From: UBA2377 sp964525935 | GTDB lineage: Bacteria > Verrucomicrobiota > Verrucomicrobiia > Opitutales > Opitutaceae | Length of the DNA stretch: 64,000 nt | Direction: 5' to 3' | NCBI GenBank assembly: GCA_964525935.1 | Contig: CAZGJZ010000006.1 | Coordinates: forward strand, 62,001-126,000 | In this document: one piece after another, positions 7,396 to 17,731 of the stretch | Layout: every line of letters begins with the position of its first letter | How positions within the stretch are numbered: position 1 is the first letter of the stretch | Made by a program: the position numbers and the translations under genes | Notes under the pieces: generated by a model | Told to the model about the DNA's origin: nothing | Seen by the model: the letters and a program-made list of their open reading frames with translations, nothing else | Databases searched by the model: none

Positions 7396-10300
7396 CGCCC
7401 CGGTTCGGGTCGGCTCATGGCTGGTGGGGCTGGGTCTCACTGGCGTCCTGGCTGGCATGGCTGCGGCAAGCAGCCAGCCAAACGACGATTGGGCGGCTCC
7501 CGGACCCGTGCATCCGGCGCTCAAGGTCGGCGTCATTTTGCCGCCGCGGGTGCGCACGCCGCAATTTCCGCTGAAGGATGCGCGCACGCTGTTCACGGAT
7601 GCCGAGATCGCCCGGGCACGGGCCAATGTGGCGGCCTATCCGGCGGCGAAAAAAGTGGCGATGGAGATATTCGTCGAGGCCGACTATTGGGTGGCGTGGG
7701 ACGATGCGACGCTGCGCGACCTGATTGCGACAGCTGAAGTGCCGCGCGATGCCGAAGTCTGCCCGGCGGGTTGTCCGGTGCATGGCAAAAAAATCTTCGA
7801 ATCCACGGGCAAGTTTTACCCGTGGATCATTGATCCGAAACAGCCGTTCAAGGTGCAGTGTCCCATCGGGGGCGAAGTTTACCCGAGCAATGACTACGGA
7901 CGGTTCTACCGCAGTGGATTCAAGGACCGCAGCGATTTTGACGGACCCTATGTCGACGACGGTCGCGGCTGGCTCGCGCCGGATGGACAGCGCTACTGGT
8001 TTGTGGCGCATGCGGCGCACTGGATCTGGACGATTCACGACACGTCGCCGCATCCCAGCATCCGCACCGGACTCGCCGCACTCGGCCGCGCCTATCTGCT
8101 GACGGGCGATAAACGCTACGCGCACACCGCTGCCGTGATGCTACACCGCGCGGCGGAGGTTTACCCCAACATGGACTACGAAAGCCAGTCGCGCTACGGC
8201 CAGCTCATGGCGGAGCGGGACGGTTCCCGCTACACCGGCAAGGCGCTCAATGCCATTTGGGAAACCTACCTCGGTGCGCAGTTTGCCGAGACCTATGATG
8301 CGATTTGGGAAACGCTCGACGGCGACGAGGCGTTGCACGCTTTCCTCGGCAAGAGTGGCCGCGACATCCGCGCGTTCATCGAGGCCAACCTGCTCGAAGA
8401 CAGCATCGACGCGATCTATGAGCGCCGTTCGCGCGGCAACTACGGCATGCACCAGCGTGCGTTGCTCATGCTGGCGATTGTGCGTCAGCATGCCGACACG
8501 CCGCGCTATCTTGCCGATCTGCTTGACCGGCCCGAAGGCTCTTCCTACCTCGGTCTGCGCCCGGCGCTCTACACGCTGGTCTGGCGCGACGGCCAGCCTT
8601 ACGAGTCGCCCGGCTACAATCTGCTCTGGATTCAAAACCTCACGGCCGTCACGAGCTTGCTGCCGAAGCTCGGCGTCGACGTCTCCACGCTGCCGCGCCT
8701 GCGCCGGCTCTACGACGCGCCGCTCGCCGCCATCGCCATCGGGCGCCACACGCCGGCGATCGGCGACACGACGGGCATCTACGGCGGCGTGGTGGGAGAG
8801 GACGCGGCGGTTTACCAGCAGGCGTTTCGCACGTATGGCGATCCGCGTTATGCCCGGTTTTTGTCCGACTTCGGTGGCGCCGGGGAAAACGGATTCCGTG
8901 ATTTCGCCTCGCTCCTGCAATCCATCGTGCCGGCGAAACCTGCGACCGCCGGCGGCCGGCGCATCGCGCCGCAGCCTTCGCGCGTGCTCCCGGGCTTCGG
9001 CCTCGCGCTGCTCAACGACGCGGCGGATGAGACGGCGCTCTCGCTTTACTACGGCCAGCACGTGAACCATGCGCACTTTGACCGGCTGCATTTCGACCTC
9101 TTTGCGCATGGCAGGCCGATGATGCCTGATCTCGGCTACCCGGATGCAATGAACGTCTACGTGGCCGGCGTCTGGACGTGGTCGGTGAACACGATCTCGC
9201 ACAACACGGTGACGGTCGATGCCTCGGCGCAGGCGGGCAATGCTCCGGGGCGGGTTGAACTCTTCGCCGACGGTGGTTGGGTGCGTGCGGTCGAGGTGAG
9301 CGCGGCGGGCACTTATCCGCAATGCGACGACTACCGCCGCGCCCTCGTGATGATCGAGCACGGCGCGAGCCGCTATGTGGTGGATTTTTTCAACGTCAGC
9401 GGTGGCCGGCAGCACGACTATTCGCTGCATGGTCCAACCGGAACGGCGACGCTGGCCGATGACGCTTGGACGGCGCCGACCAAAGGCACGCTCGCGGGCG
9501 AAAACGTGGCGCTTGGTGAACTCTACGACGCTCCGGCGATGGCTGCGGCGGGAGAGAAAATCGGCTATTACGAATATCGCGGCTCCGGCTTTCAGCATCT
9601 GTTCAACGTGCAGCGCCGCACGGCAGGCGATGCGATCGCGGACTACGTGCACGAGAAGGATCCGAAAGCCGCCTTGCGCATCCGCGTGCTGGCGGCGGCG
9701 GGTCAGGAGCTCATCGCAGCGGATGCGCGGGTGTCGCCGGTGAAAAATCCTGCGTTGCTCAAATTCCTGGTGGCGCGGCGGGAAGCGGTGGGGGAAGGGA
9801 GACTCAAGAGTGAGTTTATCGCCGTCATTGAGCCCCATGTGGCAGGTGAAGCCGTGATCCAGGCCGTGGAGCGGTTGGACTGTTCTGGCGGCGGCACGGC
9901 GCTGCTAATCAGGCATGCCAACGGAGAGCACGACGTGGTGATACATGACCCGGCCAGCCGGATGAAAACCCTGGTCTTTGCGGGGCACCGTGTCGTCACG
10001 GATGCGCGGTGTGCCGTGCTCCGGTTCGCGACTGATGATCAATTGACGCGAGTGCTCCATGCGGGCGGCACGCGACTCACGGTGGATGAGCGAACATTCT
10101 CGGCGCAAAAGGCGATTGCCGGCGAAATCGTCGCCATTGACCCCGCGCATTCGACGATGCGGGTGCGCACGGTCGCGAACGATTTTCCCGTGGGACGCGT
10201 GGTGACCGTGGGCAATGCCATCGCGCACACGACACAGACCATCACGGCGGCCCGTCGCGATGGCGATGAACTCGTGCTGACGGCGCAGGATGACTTGCTG

Positions 10301-10567
10301 GCCGGATTGATGCGCGTCACCGCAGTCAATGGCGCCCGGCTCGAAACGCGCACGCGGCTGCCGTTTGCGGCGAGCTACGTGGGCGCGACGGTGCTCGATG
10401 GGCAATTCCGCCCGATCGGGCGCGTGCGGGCGGCGGATCAGGATTTTCTCGAGTTGGATGCGCCGCCGGCTGCGGGGGCGGCGCTCACCGGGTCCGACGT
10501 GTGGATCAGCAGCACGGGACCGGGTGACACGCTGGAGTTGCCGGCGGTGTTCAGCTGGCAGCGTTGA
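7382..10567 (+). CDS. Secreted heparinase II/III-family polysaccharide lyase
   Basis: About 1061 residues. A signal peptide is evident (MNFLSAPVRVGSWLVGLG, then LTGVLAGMAAASS). An alpha/alpha-toroid region follows (about 60-500) with YGRFYRSG, ERRSRGNYGMHQRAL and SPGYNLLWIQNL. The heparinase II/III beta-sandwich signature is NHAHFDRLHFDLFAHGR, then MMPDLGYP and WSVNTISHNTVTVD near residues 555-610. The C-terminal 250 residues look beta-rich. The family cleaves uronic-acid polysaccharides by beta-elimination; the substrate here is unknown. ATGs at 7358 and 7367 are alternative starts. All overlap the end of rnhB, so translation may be coupled. Confidence 0.88.
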   Translation: MNFLSAPVRVGSWLVGLGLTGVLAGMAAASSQPNDDWAAPGPVHPALKVGVILPPRVRTPQFPLKDARTLFTDAEIARARANVAAYPAAKKVAMEIFVEADYWVAWDDATLRDLIATAEVPRDAEVCPAGCPVHGKKIFESTGKFYPWIIDPKQPFKVQCPIGGEVYPSNDYGRFYRSGFKDRSDFDGPYVDDGRGWLAPDGQRYWFVAHAAHWIWTIHDTSPHPSIRTGLAALGRAYLLTGDKRYAHTAAVMLHRAAEVYPNMDYESQSRYGQLMAERDGSRYTGKALNAIWETYLGAQFAETYDAIWETLDGDEALHAFLGKSGRDIRAFIEANLLEDSIDAIYERRSRGNYGMHQRALLMLAIVRQHADTPRYLADLLDRPEGSSYLGLRPALYTLVWRDGQPYESPGYNLLWIQNLTAVTSLLPKLGVDVSTLPRLRRLYDAPLAAIAIGRHTPAIGDTTGIYGGVVGEDAAVYQQAFRTYGDPRYARFLSDFGGAGENGFRDFASLLQSIVPAKPATAGGRRIAPQPSRVLPGFGLALLNDAADETALSLYYGQHVNHAHFDRLHFDLFAHGRPMMPDLGYPDAMNVYVAGVWTWSVNTISHNTVTVDASAQAGNAPGRVELFADGGWVRAVEVSAAGTYPQCDDYRRALVMIEHGASRYVVDFFNVSGGRQHDYSLHGPTGTATLADDAWTAPTKGTLAGENVALGELYDAPAMAAAGEKIGYYEYRGSGFQHLFNVQRRTAGDAIADYVHEKDPKAALRIRVLAAAGQELIAADARVSPVKNPALLKFLVARREAVGEGRLKSEFIAVIEPHVAGEAVIQAVERLDCSGGGTALLIRHANGEHDVVIHDPASRMKTLVFAGHRVVTDARCAVLRFATDDQLTRVLHAGGTRLTVDERTFSAQKAIAGEIVAIDPAHSTMRVRTVANDFPVGRVVTVGNAIAHTTQTITAARRDGDELVLTAQDDLLAGLMRVTAVNGARLETRTRLPFAASYVGATVLDGQFRPIGRVRAADQDFLELDAPPAAGAALTGSDVWISSTGPGDTLELPAVFSWQR

Positions 10568-10600
10568 CCGCGTGCGCGTGGTGCTTCACAACCCCTGACG

Positions 10601-11776
<1,176 letters not shown>

Positions 11777-11800
11777 GCTGCGAACGGGTGCTGGTTCATT

Positions 11801-11854
11801 CGTAGCCCGGCTCGGCGGTGACGGCTCGCGCACCCGCGGAACTGCCGGCTATGA
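11801..11854. repeat. Degenerate palindromic (REP-like) unit
   Basis: GTAGCCCGGC (11802-11811) and GCCGGCTATG (11844-11853) are near-inverted copies enclosing a GC-rich centre. They lie between the kinase and beta-mannosidase genes. The pattern resembles short hairpin repeats scattered between genes, but only one copy of this version is seen, so the call is tentative. Confidence 0.4.
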
Positions 11855-11923
11855 CGACGAGTTTGATTGCCAACCGGGCTGGTTGTCGGGCGGAATTCGC
11901 CGCCCCTTTCTGGTTTTTCCCTC

Positions 11924-13882
11924 ATGAAACAATCCGTTACCCTGAACGCCACGTGGAAACTCATGCATGCCGAGCCCAATCTCGGCATCACCGCCGCCTG
12001 CTCGGCCCTCCCGCTGGAGGAGCGCTGGGTTGATGCCCAGGTGCCCGGCGACGTGCATCTCGATTATCTCCGCGCCGGCCTGATCGCCGATCCGTTTTTC
12101 GGCATGAACCACGACAAGCTCCGCTGGATGGAGGAGATGGACTGGTGGTATCGCACCGACGTCACGCCGCCCACGCCCGGCCCCGGCCAGCGCCTGCATA
12201 TGCTGTTTGCCGGTCTCGATGTGTTCGCGACCGTGCATCTCAACGGCAAGGAGATCGGCAAACACCAAAACATGTTCACGCCGCTGCGCATCGACGTGAC
12301 CGATCACGTGCAGCCCGGTGCCAACCGTCTCGAAATTTGTCTCGGCGCACCGCTTTTTCCGCCGGATCGCCCGGCGCGTCAGTCCGAGGTGCGCGGCTAT
12401 GGCCAGATCACGCGCCTGCAGGTGCGCAAATCCCAGTCGTGCTACGGTTGGAACATCTCGCCCCGCATGGTCACGATCGGCATTTGGAAGCCCATTTCCT
12501 GGCTGCTCGTCGATGACGTGGAAATCGACGACGTATCCGTGACGACCATCGCGCTCAACCAGGATGGTAGCGCCGAACTCGAGGCGCTCGTTGAACTGAA
12601 GCCCAACCACGGCGCGCCCGGCACGGTCGAGGTCGATCTCACCGTCGCCGGCCAGTCCCGCAAGCTCGCCATCGCGTGCGATCCGAGCGGCGGCCGGCAG
12701 GTCGTGCGCTTCACCGTCGCTCAGGCGAAGCTCTGGTGGCCACACAACCATGGCGCGCAGCCGCTCTACGATTGGAGCGCGACGATCCGCCGCGGTGGCC
12801 GCGAGATGGACAAACGCAAGGGCCGCTTCGGCATCCGCACCGTGAATCTCATTCAGGAGCCGGACGACGACGGCGGCATTTCCTTCGTCATCGCGGTGAA
12901 CGGGAAGAAAATTTTCATGAAGGGTATGAACTGGACGCCCGCCGACGCGATTTTCGCGCGCGTGGACGACGCCCGTTACGACCTGCTCCTCGCCGCGGCG
13001 AAGGATACCAACATCAACGCCATGCGCGTCTGGGGTGGTGGCATTTACGAGCACGACTCGTTCTACGCCAAGTGCGACGAGCTCGGCATCATGATCACGC
13101 ATGACTTCATGTATGCGTGCGGCTGCTATCCGCAGGATCTCGCGTTCCTTGAGGAGGCGCGCCGCGAGGCGGAATTCCAGGTGCGCCGCCTGCGGCACTA
13201 CGCGTGCGTGGTGGCGTGGTTTGGCGACAACGAAAACGACGTGCTCGCCGACAACAGCTTCGGCTACCCCACCTACCGCCACAACAAGCTGAGCAAGGAA
13301 GTCCTGAAAAACGTCGTGCAAGCGCACGCGCCGCTCACGCCCTACGTGCCGACCTCGCCTTACTCGCCGCTCACCTACGACCAGAACATCCCGACCGAGG
13401 GTGACTGCCACATCTGGGGTCACGGTTTCTCCTACAAGTCGGATTTCTACGTGAAGCAGAAGCCGCGCATGGTGACGGAAATCGGCCACCTCAGCTTCCC
13501 CTCGCGCCAGACGATCAACACCTACGTGGCGCCGCAGAACCAATGGCCGGTCTATCACGAGGAATACCTTACACACGGCGCCGACTGCATCCGCCTCGAC
13601 CGCGTGGCGCGTCACCGGCTCAACTTCGACAGCATCCGCGAACGCGGCTGGCCGGAGCCCAAGAACCTCGATGATCTCATCGAGAAGACGCAGACCCTGC
13701 AGGGCGAAGCGTCGAAATTCTGGATCGAGTTCTACGGCAACCAGCCGAACTGCTGGGGCATCTTCCTGTGGAATCTCGCCGACAGCTGGCCGCAGATGTC
13801 CGACGCCTACATCGCGTTTCCCTACGACGTGAAGAAGAGCCTCGCCTACGTGAAGCAGGGCTACGCGGAGCTGAAGCGCTAA
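11924..13882 (+). CDS. Glycoside hydrolase family 2, beta-mannosidase-like
   Basis: 652 residues. The N-terminal galactose-binding-like domain carries WVDAQVPGDVHLDYLRAGLI and EMDWWYRTDV, typical of beta-mannosidases. The immunoglobulin-like domain follows, with LWWPHNHGAQPLYDW and the GH2 link KGRFGIRTVNL. The TIM barrel has GMNWTPADAIFARVDDARYD and RVWGGGIYEHDSFY. The acid/base Glu437 is in VAWFGDNENDVL, and the nucleophile Glu519 is in MVTEIGHLSFPS. No convincing signal peptide is seen. It would release mannose from the non-reducing ends of beta-mannosides. ATG 11924 fits the family N-terminus. A hairpin follows the stop. Confidence 0.92.
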   Translation: MKQSVTLNATWKLMHAEPNLGITAACSALPLEERWVDAQVPGDVHLDYLRAGLIADPFFGMNHDKLRWMEEMDWWYRTDVTPPTPGPGQRLHMLFAGLDVFATVHLNGKEIGKHQNMFTPLRIDVTDHVQPGANRLEICLGAPLFPPDRPARQSEVRGYGQITRLQVRKSQSCYGWNISPRMVTIGIWKPISWLLVDDVEIDDVSVTTIALNQDGSAELEALVELKPNHGAPGTVEVDLTVAGQSRKLAIACDPSGGRQVVRFTVAQAKLWWPHNHGAQPLYDWSATIRRGGREMDKRKGRFGIRTVNLIQEPDDDGGISFVIAVNGKKIFMKGMNWTPADAIFARVDDARYDLLLAAAKDTNINAMRVWGGGIYEHDSFYAKCDELGIMITHDFMYACGCYPQDLAFLEEARREAEFQVRRLRHYACVVAWFGDNENDVLADNSFGYPTYRHNKLSKEVLKNVVQAHAPLTPYVPTSPYSPLTYDQNIPTEGDCHIWGHGFSYKSDFYVKQKPRMVTEIGHLSFPSRQTINTYVAPQNQWPVYHEEYLTHGADCIRLDRVARHRLNFDSIRERGWPEPKNLDDLIEKTQTLQGEASKFWIEFYGNQPNCWGIFLWNLADSWPQMSDAYIAFPYDVKKSLAYVKQGYAELKR

Positions 13883-13893
13883 GCCGTTCCAAT

Positions 13894-13924
13894 CCCTGCT
13901 TCGTCGTCAGTGGACGGAGCAGGG
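13894..13924. terminator. Stem-loop between convergent genes
   Basis: CCCTGCTTCGTC (13894-13905) pairs with GACGGAGCAGGG (13913-13924): a 12-bp stem with one G-T pair and a 7-base loop. It lies just after the beta-mannosidase stop codon and before the converging gene's stop. There is no immediate T tract on the plus strand, so it may be a weak terminator or a 3' stabiliser. Confidence 0.5.
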
Positions 13925-13943
13925 CGGTTCGTTCGCTCCTCTC

Positions 13944-14708
13944 TTATTTTTTCTCCGCCTTCTGCGGCTCCTTGCCGGTAGGAAGGTCCGGTTCGCCTTC
14001 CTTGAGCACCTTGATGTCGCCGACGGTGACGTGCCCTTCGGGCATGTCGTCGCGGATTTCGGCTTCGAGGGTCTCCATCTCGCGGTCAAAGAAGCCGGAG
14101 CCGGCGGCCAGCATTTTGCCATAGAACTGATTCATGTCCCGGTCCTCGGGGGAATCGGTCAGCATGATGGTCTTCCACAGTTGCTTGGGCTTGAGCGTGG
14201 GATCGAATTTTTCGGGAAATTCCCACGCCGTGATGCGGATGAAGAGTTTCTCCTCGTTCGCGTGCTGCAGTTTGGTCGCGAAGTCCATTTCGTAGGACTT
14301 GAGATACTTGGTGGGCGCGGTGTTGAGGTAGGGGTTGACCAGTCCGCCACGGCCGTAGTTCACCGTGATGGCGATGTTGGGCCGCAACTGCGGGGTGGTT
14401 TCAATGAAGCCGCGCTTCTTGAGCTCGCCGCGCAATTTGAGGAGCAGGTCGCTTTCGTTTACGGGGAAGAGCAGCTTCCATTCTGATTTCTCCTCTTCAA
14501 TCGACGTGATGGCGTAGACTTTGCCGTGTTCTTGGAGCTGAGCCTTGCCCAGGCCTTCGAAAGGCCGCTCCACCTCGGAACGCACATTGATTACGAGCGG
14601 CAAGTCGCGGTCGGACGTCGTGGCGCGTAAAGCAGGCACGATGGCCGCCGCAGCCAGAATTGAAAGCGCCGCCAGCCGATGGCTGGCTTTGCGGGATGGA
14701 GATTTCAT
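13944..14708 (-). CDS. Secreted protein of unknown function, paralogue of the next gene
   Basis: 254 residues from ATG 14708, with a signal peptide (MKSPSRKASHRLAALSILAA, then AAIVPALRA). Mature motifs are LPLVINVRSEVERPFEGLGK, KLRGELKKRGF, PNIAITVNYGRGG, EKLFIRITAWEFPEKF, KQLWKTIMLTDSPEDRD and GHVTVGDIKVLKEGEPDLPT. The same motifs occur in the same order in the gene at 14741-15610, so the two arose by duplication. PNIAITVNYGRG vaguely recalls DUF4136-type proteins, but I do not recognise the family. An alternative ATG at 14744 overlaps the upstream gene's stop as ATGA and would couple translation but lengthen the N-terminus unusually. Confidence 0.8.
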   Translation of the reverse strand: MKSPSRKASHRLAALSILAAAAIVPALRATTSDRDLPLVINVRSEVERPFEGLGKAQLQEHGKVYAITSIEEEKSEWKLLFPVNESDLLLKLRGELKKRGFIETTPQLRPNIAITVNYGRGGLVNPYLNTAPTKYLKSYEMDFATKLQHANEEKLFIRITAWEFPEKFDPTLKPKQLWKTIMLTDSPEDRDMNQFYGKMLAAGSGFFDREMETLEAEIRDDMPEGHVTVGDIKVLKEGEPDLPTGKEPQKAEKK

Positions 14709-14740
14709 CGGGATAGGCGGTTCACAATGCGCCGAGCTTA

Positions 14741-15610
14741 TCATTTGGTTTTCCGGTCGGATTTGCCGTCGGTCTTGATGTCGGGGGCGCCGTCTTCGAG
14801 CACCTTGATGTCGCCGACGGTGACCTTGCCTTCGGGCAGGGTGTCGACGATCTCGGCTTCCTCTTTTTCAATCTCGCGGTCGAAAAAATTGGCGCCAGCC
14901 GCCAGCATTTTTTCCAGAAACTGGTTCAAATCGCGGTTAGTGGGATCATCGGTGATGATGATGGTCTTCCACAGTTGGTAGGGCTTGATCTTCTTGCCCG
15001 GGTCGACGCCGGGGACCTTTTCGGGAAATTTCCAAGCGGTGACGCGGATGAAGAGTTTCTCGAAATTGGCGTTCTGGAGCTTCTCCTCGAAATCCTTCTC
15101 CTTTTGCCGGATGAGCTGCGTCGGGAAGGCTCCGGTGATCGTCACCACTGGCGGATCGGAGCTGTCGTTGACCATGGAGTCGTCCTGGTAGGGATTGCGC
15201 AGCAAGCCGCGGCCGTAGGTCACGGTGAGCACGATTTCCGGTTGCTGCTTGGGCGTGATCTCGACGAAACCGCGCTTGGTGAGTTCAACGCGCAGGATGC
15301 GCAGCAGGTTGTCCTCGTCGACGGGCTGCACGAGTTTCAAATCCGACGGGGCTTCGGAGATGGCGATGATGGCGTAGAGTTTGCCGTGCTCCTTGAGCTT
15401 GGCTTTGCGCCAGCCTTCGAAGGGACGGTCCACCTCGGAGCGGACTTGGATGAGCAGCGGCAGTTCATCGCTGCGTTTGACGGTCTTCGCGGCCGGCTTG
15501 GCGGCGGGAGCTGACGCGTCGGAGCCAGATACTGCGGAAATCGCCGTGGTGCCAAGGAGCAGGGCGAGCGCAAGCGACCGGCGCAGGGTTTTAAGGGAAA
15601 GGGGTTTCAT
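14741..15610 (-). CDS. Secreted protein of unknown function, tandem paralogue
   Basis: 289 residues with a signal peptide (MKPLSLKTLRRSLALALLLG, then TTAISAVSGSDA) and an Ala/Pro/Lys-rich linker. The body matches its downstream neighbour: LPLLIQVRSEVDRPFEGWRK, LRVELTKRGFVEITP, PEIVLTVTYGRGLLRNP, EKLFIRVTAWKFPEKV, QLWKTIIITDDPTNRD, AGANFFDREIEKEEAEI and GKVTVGDIKVLEDGAPDIKT. It carries an extra DSMVNDSSDPP-containing segment missing from the paralogue. No catalytic pattern is recognisable. It is the first gene of a two-gene minus-strand operon; the shared export signals point to an envelope role. Confidence 0.82.
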   Translation of the reverse strand: MKPLSLKTLRRSLALALLLGTTAISAVSGSDASAPAAKPAAKTVKRSDELPLLIQVRSEVDRPFEGWRKAKLKEHGKLYAIIAISEAPSDLKLVQPVDEDNLLRILRVELTKRGFVEITPKQQPEIVLTVTYGRGLLRNPYQDDSMVNDSSDPPVVTITGAFPTQLIRQKEKDFEEKLQNANFEKLFIRVTAWKFPEKVPGVDPGKKIKPYQLWKTIIITDDPTNRDLNQFLEKMLAAGANFFDREIEKEEAEIVDTLPEGKVTVGDIKVLEDGAPDIKTDGKSDRKTK

Positions 15611-15854
15611 AACGTGAGGGCGGGGCTGTGGGGATCTGACAATAAGACGCGCTGGGAGCCGATGATAATTACAGGAATTTGGAGGGTGGGGGAGGAATGG
15701 ATCATCGCAGACGAATGCGAATGAGGGTGGGTTCAGCCGGGATTTGTTACGGAAGTGTAAAGACTCGCCGCGTGGGCTGAGAAGGTTGAACGGATTGGCG
15801 ACGGCTTCGTCATTCTACAAGTAGTCAGTGTTTGTTTGGTGTTAGGTATGGGGA
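15611..15854. other. Intergenic region between divergent genes, no CDS seen
   Basis: This is the left part of the 379-base gap between the divergent secreted-protein gene and the dihydroxyacetone kinase. It holds no convincing reading frame. TAATTATCAT-type sequence near 15661-15670 (minus strand) could be a -10 region for the minus-strand operon. TTGAAC at 15786 is a possible plus-strand -35, but no -10 at good spacing was found. Confidence 0.5.
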
Positions 15855-15887
15855 GAGGGCCGTCGGGGTAGACGGCCCTCTTTTTTT
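15855..15887 (+). terminator. Intrinsic terminator with no upstream plus-strand gene
   Basis: GAGGGCCGTC (15855-15864), loop GGGGTA, GACGGCCCTC (15871-15880), then seven T. This is a perfect 10-bp stem and a strong signal for plus-strand transcripts. The nearest upstream plus-strand gene ends at 13882, and two minus-strand genes lie between. The terminator therefore probably ends a short transcript that starts in the gap, either a small RNA or an attenuated leader of the kinase gene 103 bases downstream. Confidence 0.85.
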
Positions 15888-15989
15888 GTCCGGCGACAGG
15901 GCTGCGGCGCGAAGGGTTTGGTTTTCTGATTTGGATTTGGCGTGGGGACCGTCAGGTTGATGCTGTTCGCTCCCACCCCAACCCCACGC

Positions 15990-17630
15990 ATGAGTCACTT
16001 TATTAATCGCCGCACCGATTTGGTCACCGAAGCCATCGATGGTTTTTTGCTCGCGAGTGGTCCGGGACGGCTGGCGCGGCTCGATGGTTATCCGCACACG
16101 AAGGTCATTGTGCGGCAGGACTGGGACAAGAAACGTGTCGCGCTGATCTCGGGCGGTGGCTCGGGGCATGAGCCCAGCCATGCCGGCTTTGTCGGGGAAG
16201 GGATGTTGACGGCAGTGGTATGTGGGGAGGTTTTTGCGTCGCCCAGCGTGGATGCCGTGCTGAGCGCCATTTGCGCAGTGACTGGCGCGCCGGGCTGCCT
16301 GCTCATCGTAAAAAATTACACCGGTGATCGCTTGAACTTCGGGCTCGCGGCCGAGAGGGCGCGGCAGCTGGGCCATCAGGTCGAGCTGGTTTTTGTCGCG
16401 GACGATATCGCGATCGCCGGGGCGCTGCAGCCGCGCGGCGTGGCGGGGACTTTATTTGTGCACAAGGTGACGGGCCACGTGGCGGCGCGCGGCGGTTCGC
16501 TGGCGGAGGTGCGTGCGGCGGCGGCGGAAACCGCGCGCGCGGTGGCTTCGCTGGGGCTGGCGCTTTCGACCTGCACGCAGCCGGGCGAAGCGGCGCACAA
16601 CCGGATCGCCGACGGTCAGGCCGAGTTGGGTCTTGGTATTCACGGTGAACCGGGAGCGCGGGTTATTCCGATGGCTGATGCGAGGGTCCTTGTGGCGACG
16701 ATGGTGCAGGAATTGCAACCGCACATCCCGGCGGGACAGCCGCTGGCCGTGCTGGTGAACAATCTCGGCGGGACGACGCCGCTGGAGATGAATGTCATCG
16801 TCAAAGAGCTGGTTGCTTCGGCGATCGGAGCACGCATCGAGCTGCTCGTGGGACCGGCCGGCCTGATGACGGCTTTGGATATGCGCGGAATTTCGTTATC
16901 GGTGGTGCCGCTCACCGCAGCGCGGCGGGAGGCGTTGCTAAGCGCTGTGGCGCCCTGCAGCTGGCCGGGCGCGAAAACCGTGGGGCCGGTGGTTGTGCGG
17001 CCGCTGCCAGCGATCGCGGTGCAGGCCTACCGCGGTTCGGAGGCACCGCGGGTGCGCGCACTGCTCACTGCGATGTGCGACGCGTTGCTGCAAAACGAGA
17101 CGGCGCTCAATGATCTCGACCGTCAGGTCGGCGATGGCGATACGGGGACGACGTTTGCCAATGCGGCGCGCACCGTGCTCGCCGCGCTGGCGCGCAACGA
17201 ACTGCCGCTCGCGGAGCCGGATCAGCTCTGCCTCGCGGTGGGCGACTTGCTGGGCAAGATCATGGGCGGATCAAGCGGGGTGTTGTTGTCGATTTTCTTC
17301 ACCGCGACCGGCACCGAACTCGGTTGCAAGGCCACGTTAGCCGCAGCGCTGGCGAAGGGCCTCGAGCGCATGCAGGCATATGGCGGCGCCAAACCGGGTG
17401 ATCGCACGATGATTGATGCGTTGGCTCCGGCCATCATCGCTTGGTCATCGGAGGGGCTCAAGGGTGCGGCTACAGCCGCGACGCGTGGCGCGGCGCTCAC
17501 GGCCACGATGACGAAGGCCGGTGCCGGGCGTTCCTCCTATGTGAATGCCAAGAACCTGACTGGCGTGCAGGACCCGGGCGCGGCCGCGGTTGGCCTGGCG
17601 TTGGTCGCCGCGGCGTCAGCAGCCGGATAA
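15990..17630 (+). CDS. dak: Dihydroxyacetone kinase (DhaK-DhaL fusion, ATP-dependent type)
   Basis: 546 residues. It phosphorylates dihydroxyacetone (or a similar short ketose/aldehyde) with ATP. The N-terminal DhaK half has ALISGGGSGHEPSHAGFVG and LGLGIHGEPG, whose His218 is the residue that binds the substrate covalently in this family. The C-terminal DhaL half (from about residue 345) has LNDLDRQVGDGDTGTTFANA with the Mg-binding Asp residues and GKIMGGSSGVLLSIFF, followed by AGAGRSSYVNAKNLTGVQDPGA. The fused arrangement matches the Citrobacter/eukaryotic ATP-dependent enzymes rather than the phosphotransferase-linked DhaK/L/M set. ATG 15990 gives the usual N-terminus, MSHFINRR. Confidence 0.93.
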   Translation: MSHFINRRTDLVTEAIDGFLLASGPGRLARLDGYPHTKVIVRQDWDKKRVALISGGGSGHEPSHAGFVGEGMLTAVVCGEVFASPSVDAVLSAICAVTGAPGCLLIVKNYTGDRLNFGLAAERARQLGHQVELVFVADDIAIAGALQPRGVAGTLFVHKVTGHVAARGGSLAEVRAAAAETARAVASLGLALSTCTQPGEAAHNRIADGQAELGLGIHGEPGARVIPMADARVLVATMVQELQPHIPAGQPLAVLVNNLGGTTPLEMNVIVKELVASAIGARIELLVGPAGLMTALDMRGISLSVVPLTAARREALLSAVAPCSWPGAKTVGPVVVRPLPAIAVQAYRGSEAPRVRALLTAMCDALLQNETALNDLDRQVGDGDTGTTFANAARTVLAALARNELPLAEPDQLCLAVGDLLGKIMGGSSGVLLSIFFTATGTELGCKATLAAALAKGLERMQAYGGAKPGDRTMIDALAPAIIAWSSEGLKGAATAATRGAALTATMTKAGAGRSSYVNAKNLTGVQDPGAAAVGLALVAAASAAG

Positions 17631-17731
17631 GGGGCGGCACCGGCGAATTTGGTTTCACCTCACAGGCGTAAGCCGAGGTGTGCCATTATTTCCCATTGAC
17701 CGTTTTCGGTTCCCGGCCTGTTTTGAGGGGC

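Noticed and set aside
8141..9838. 565-codon minus-strand frame inside the heparinase gene
   Set aside because: It lies fully inside a gene with a signal peptide and heparinase motifs. The antisense product is Arg-rich and has no recognisable domain.
11849..13615. 588-codon minus-strand frame across the beta-mannosidase
   Set aside because: The plus strand has both catalytic glutamates and the ordered GH2 domains; the antisense frame is a composition effect.
13894..13924. Treating the hairpin after the beta-mannosidase as a canonical intrinsic terminator
   Set aside because: The stem is strong, but no T run follows directly on either strand, so it is listed only as a stem-loop with moderate confidence.
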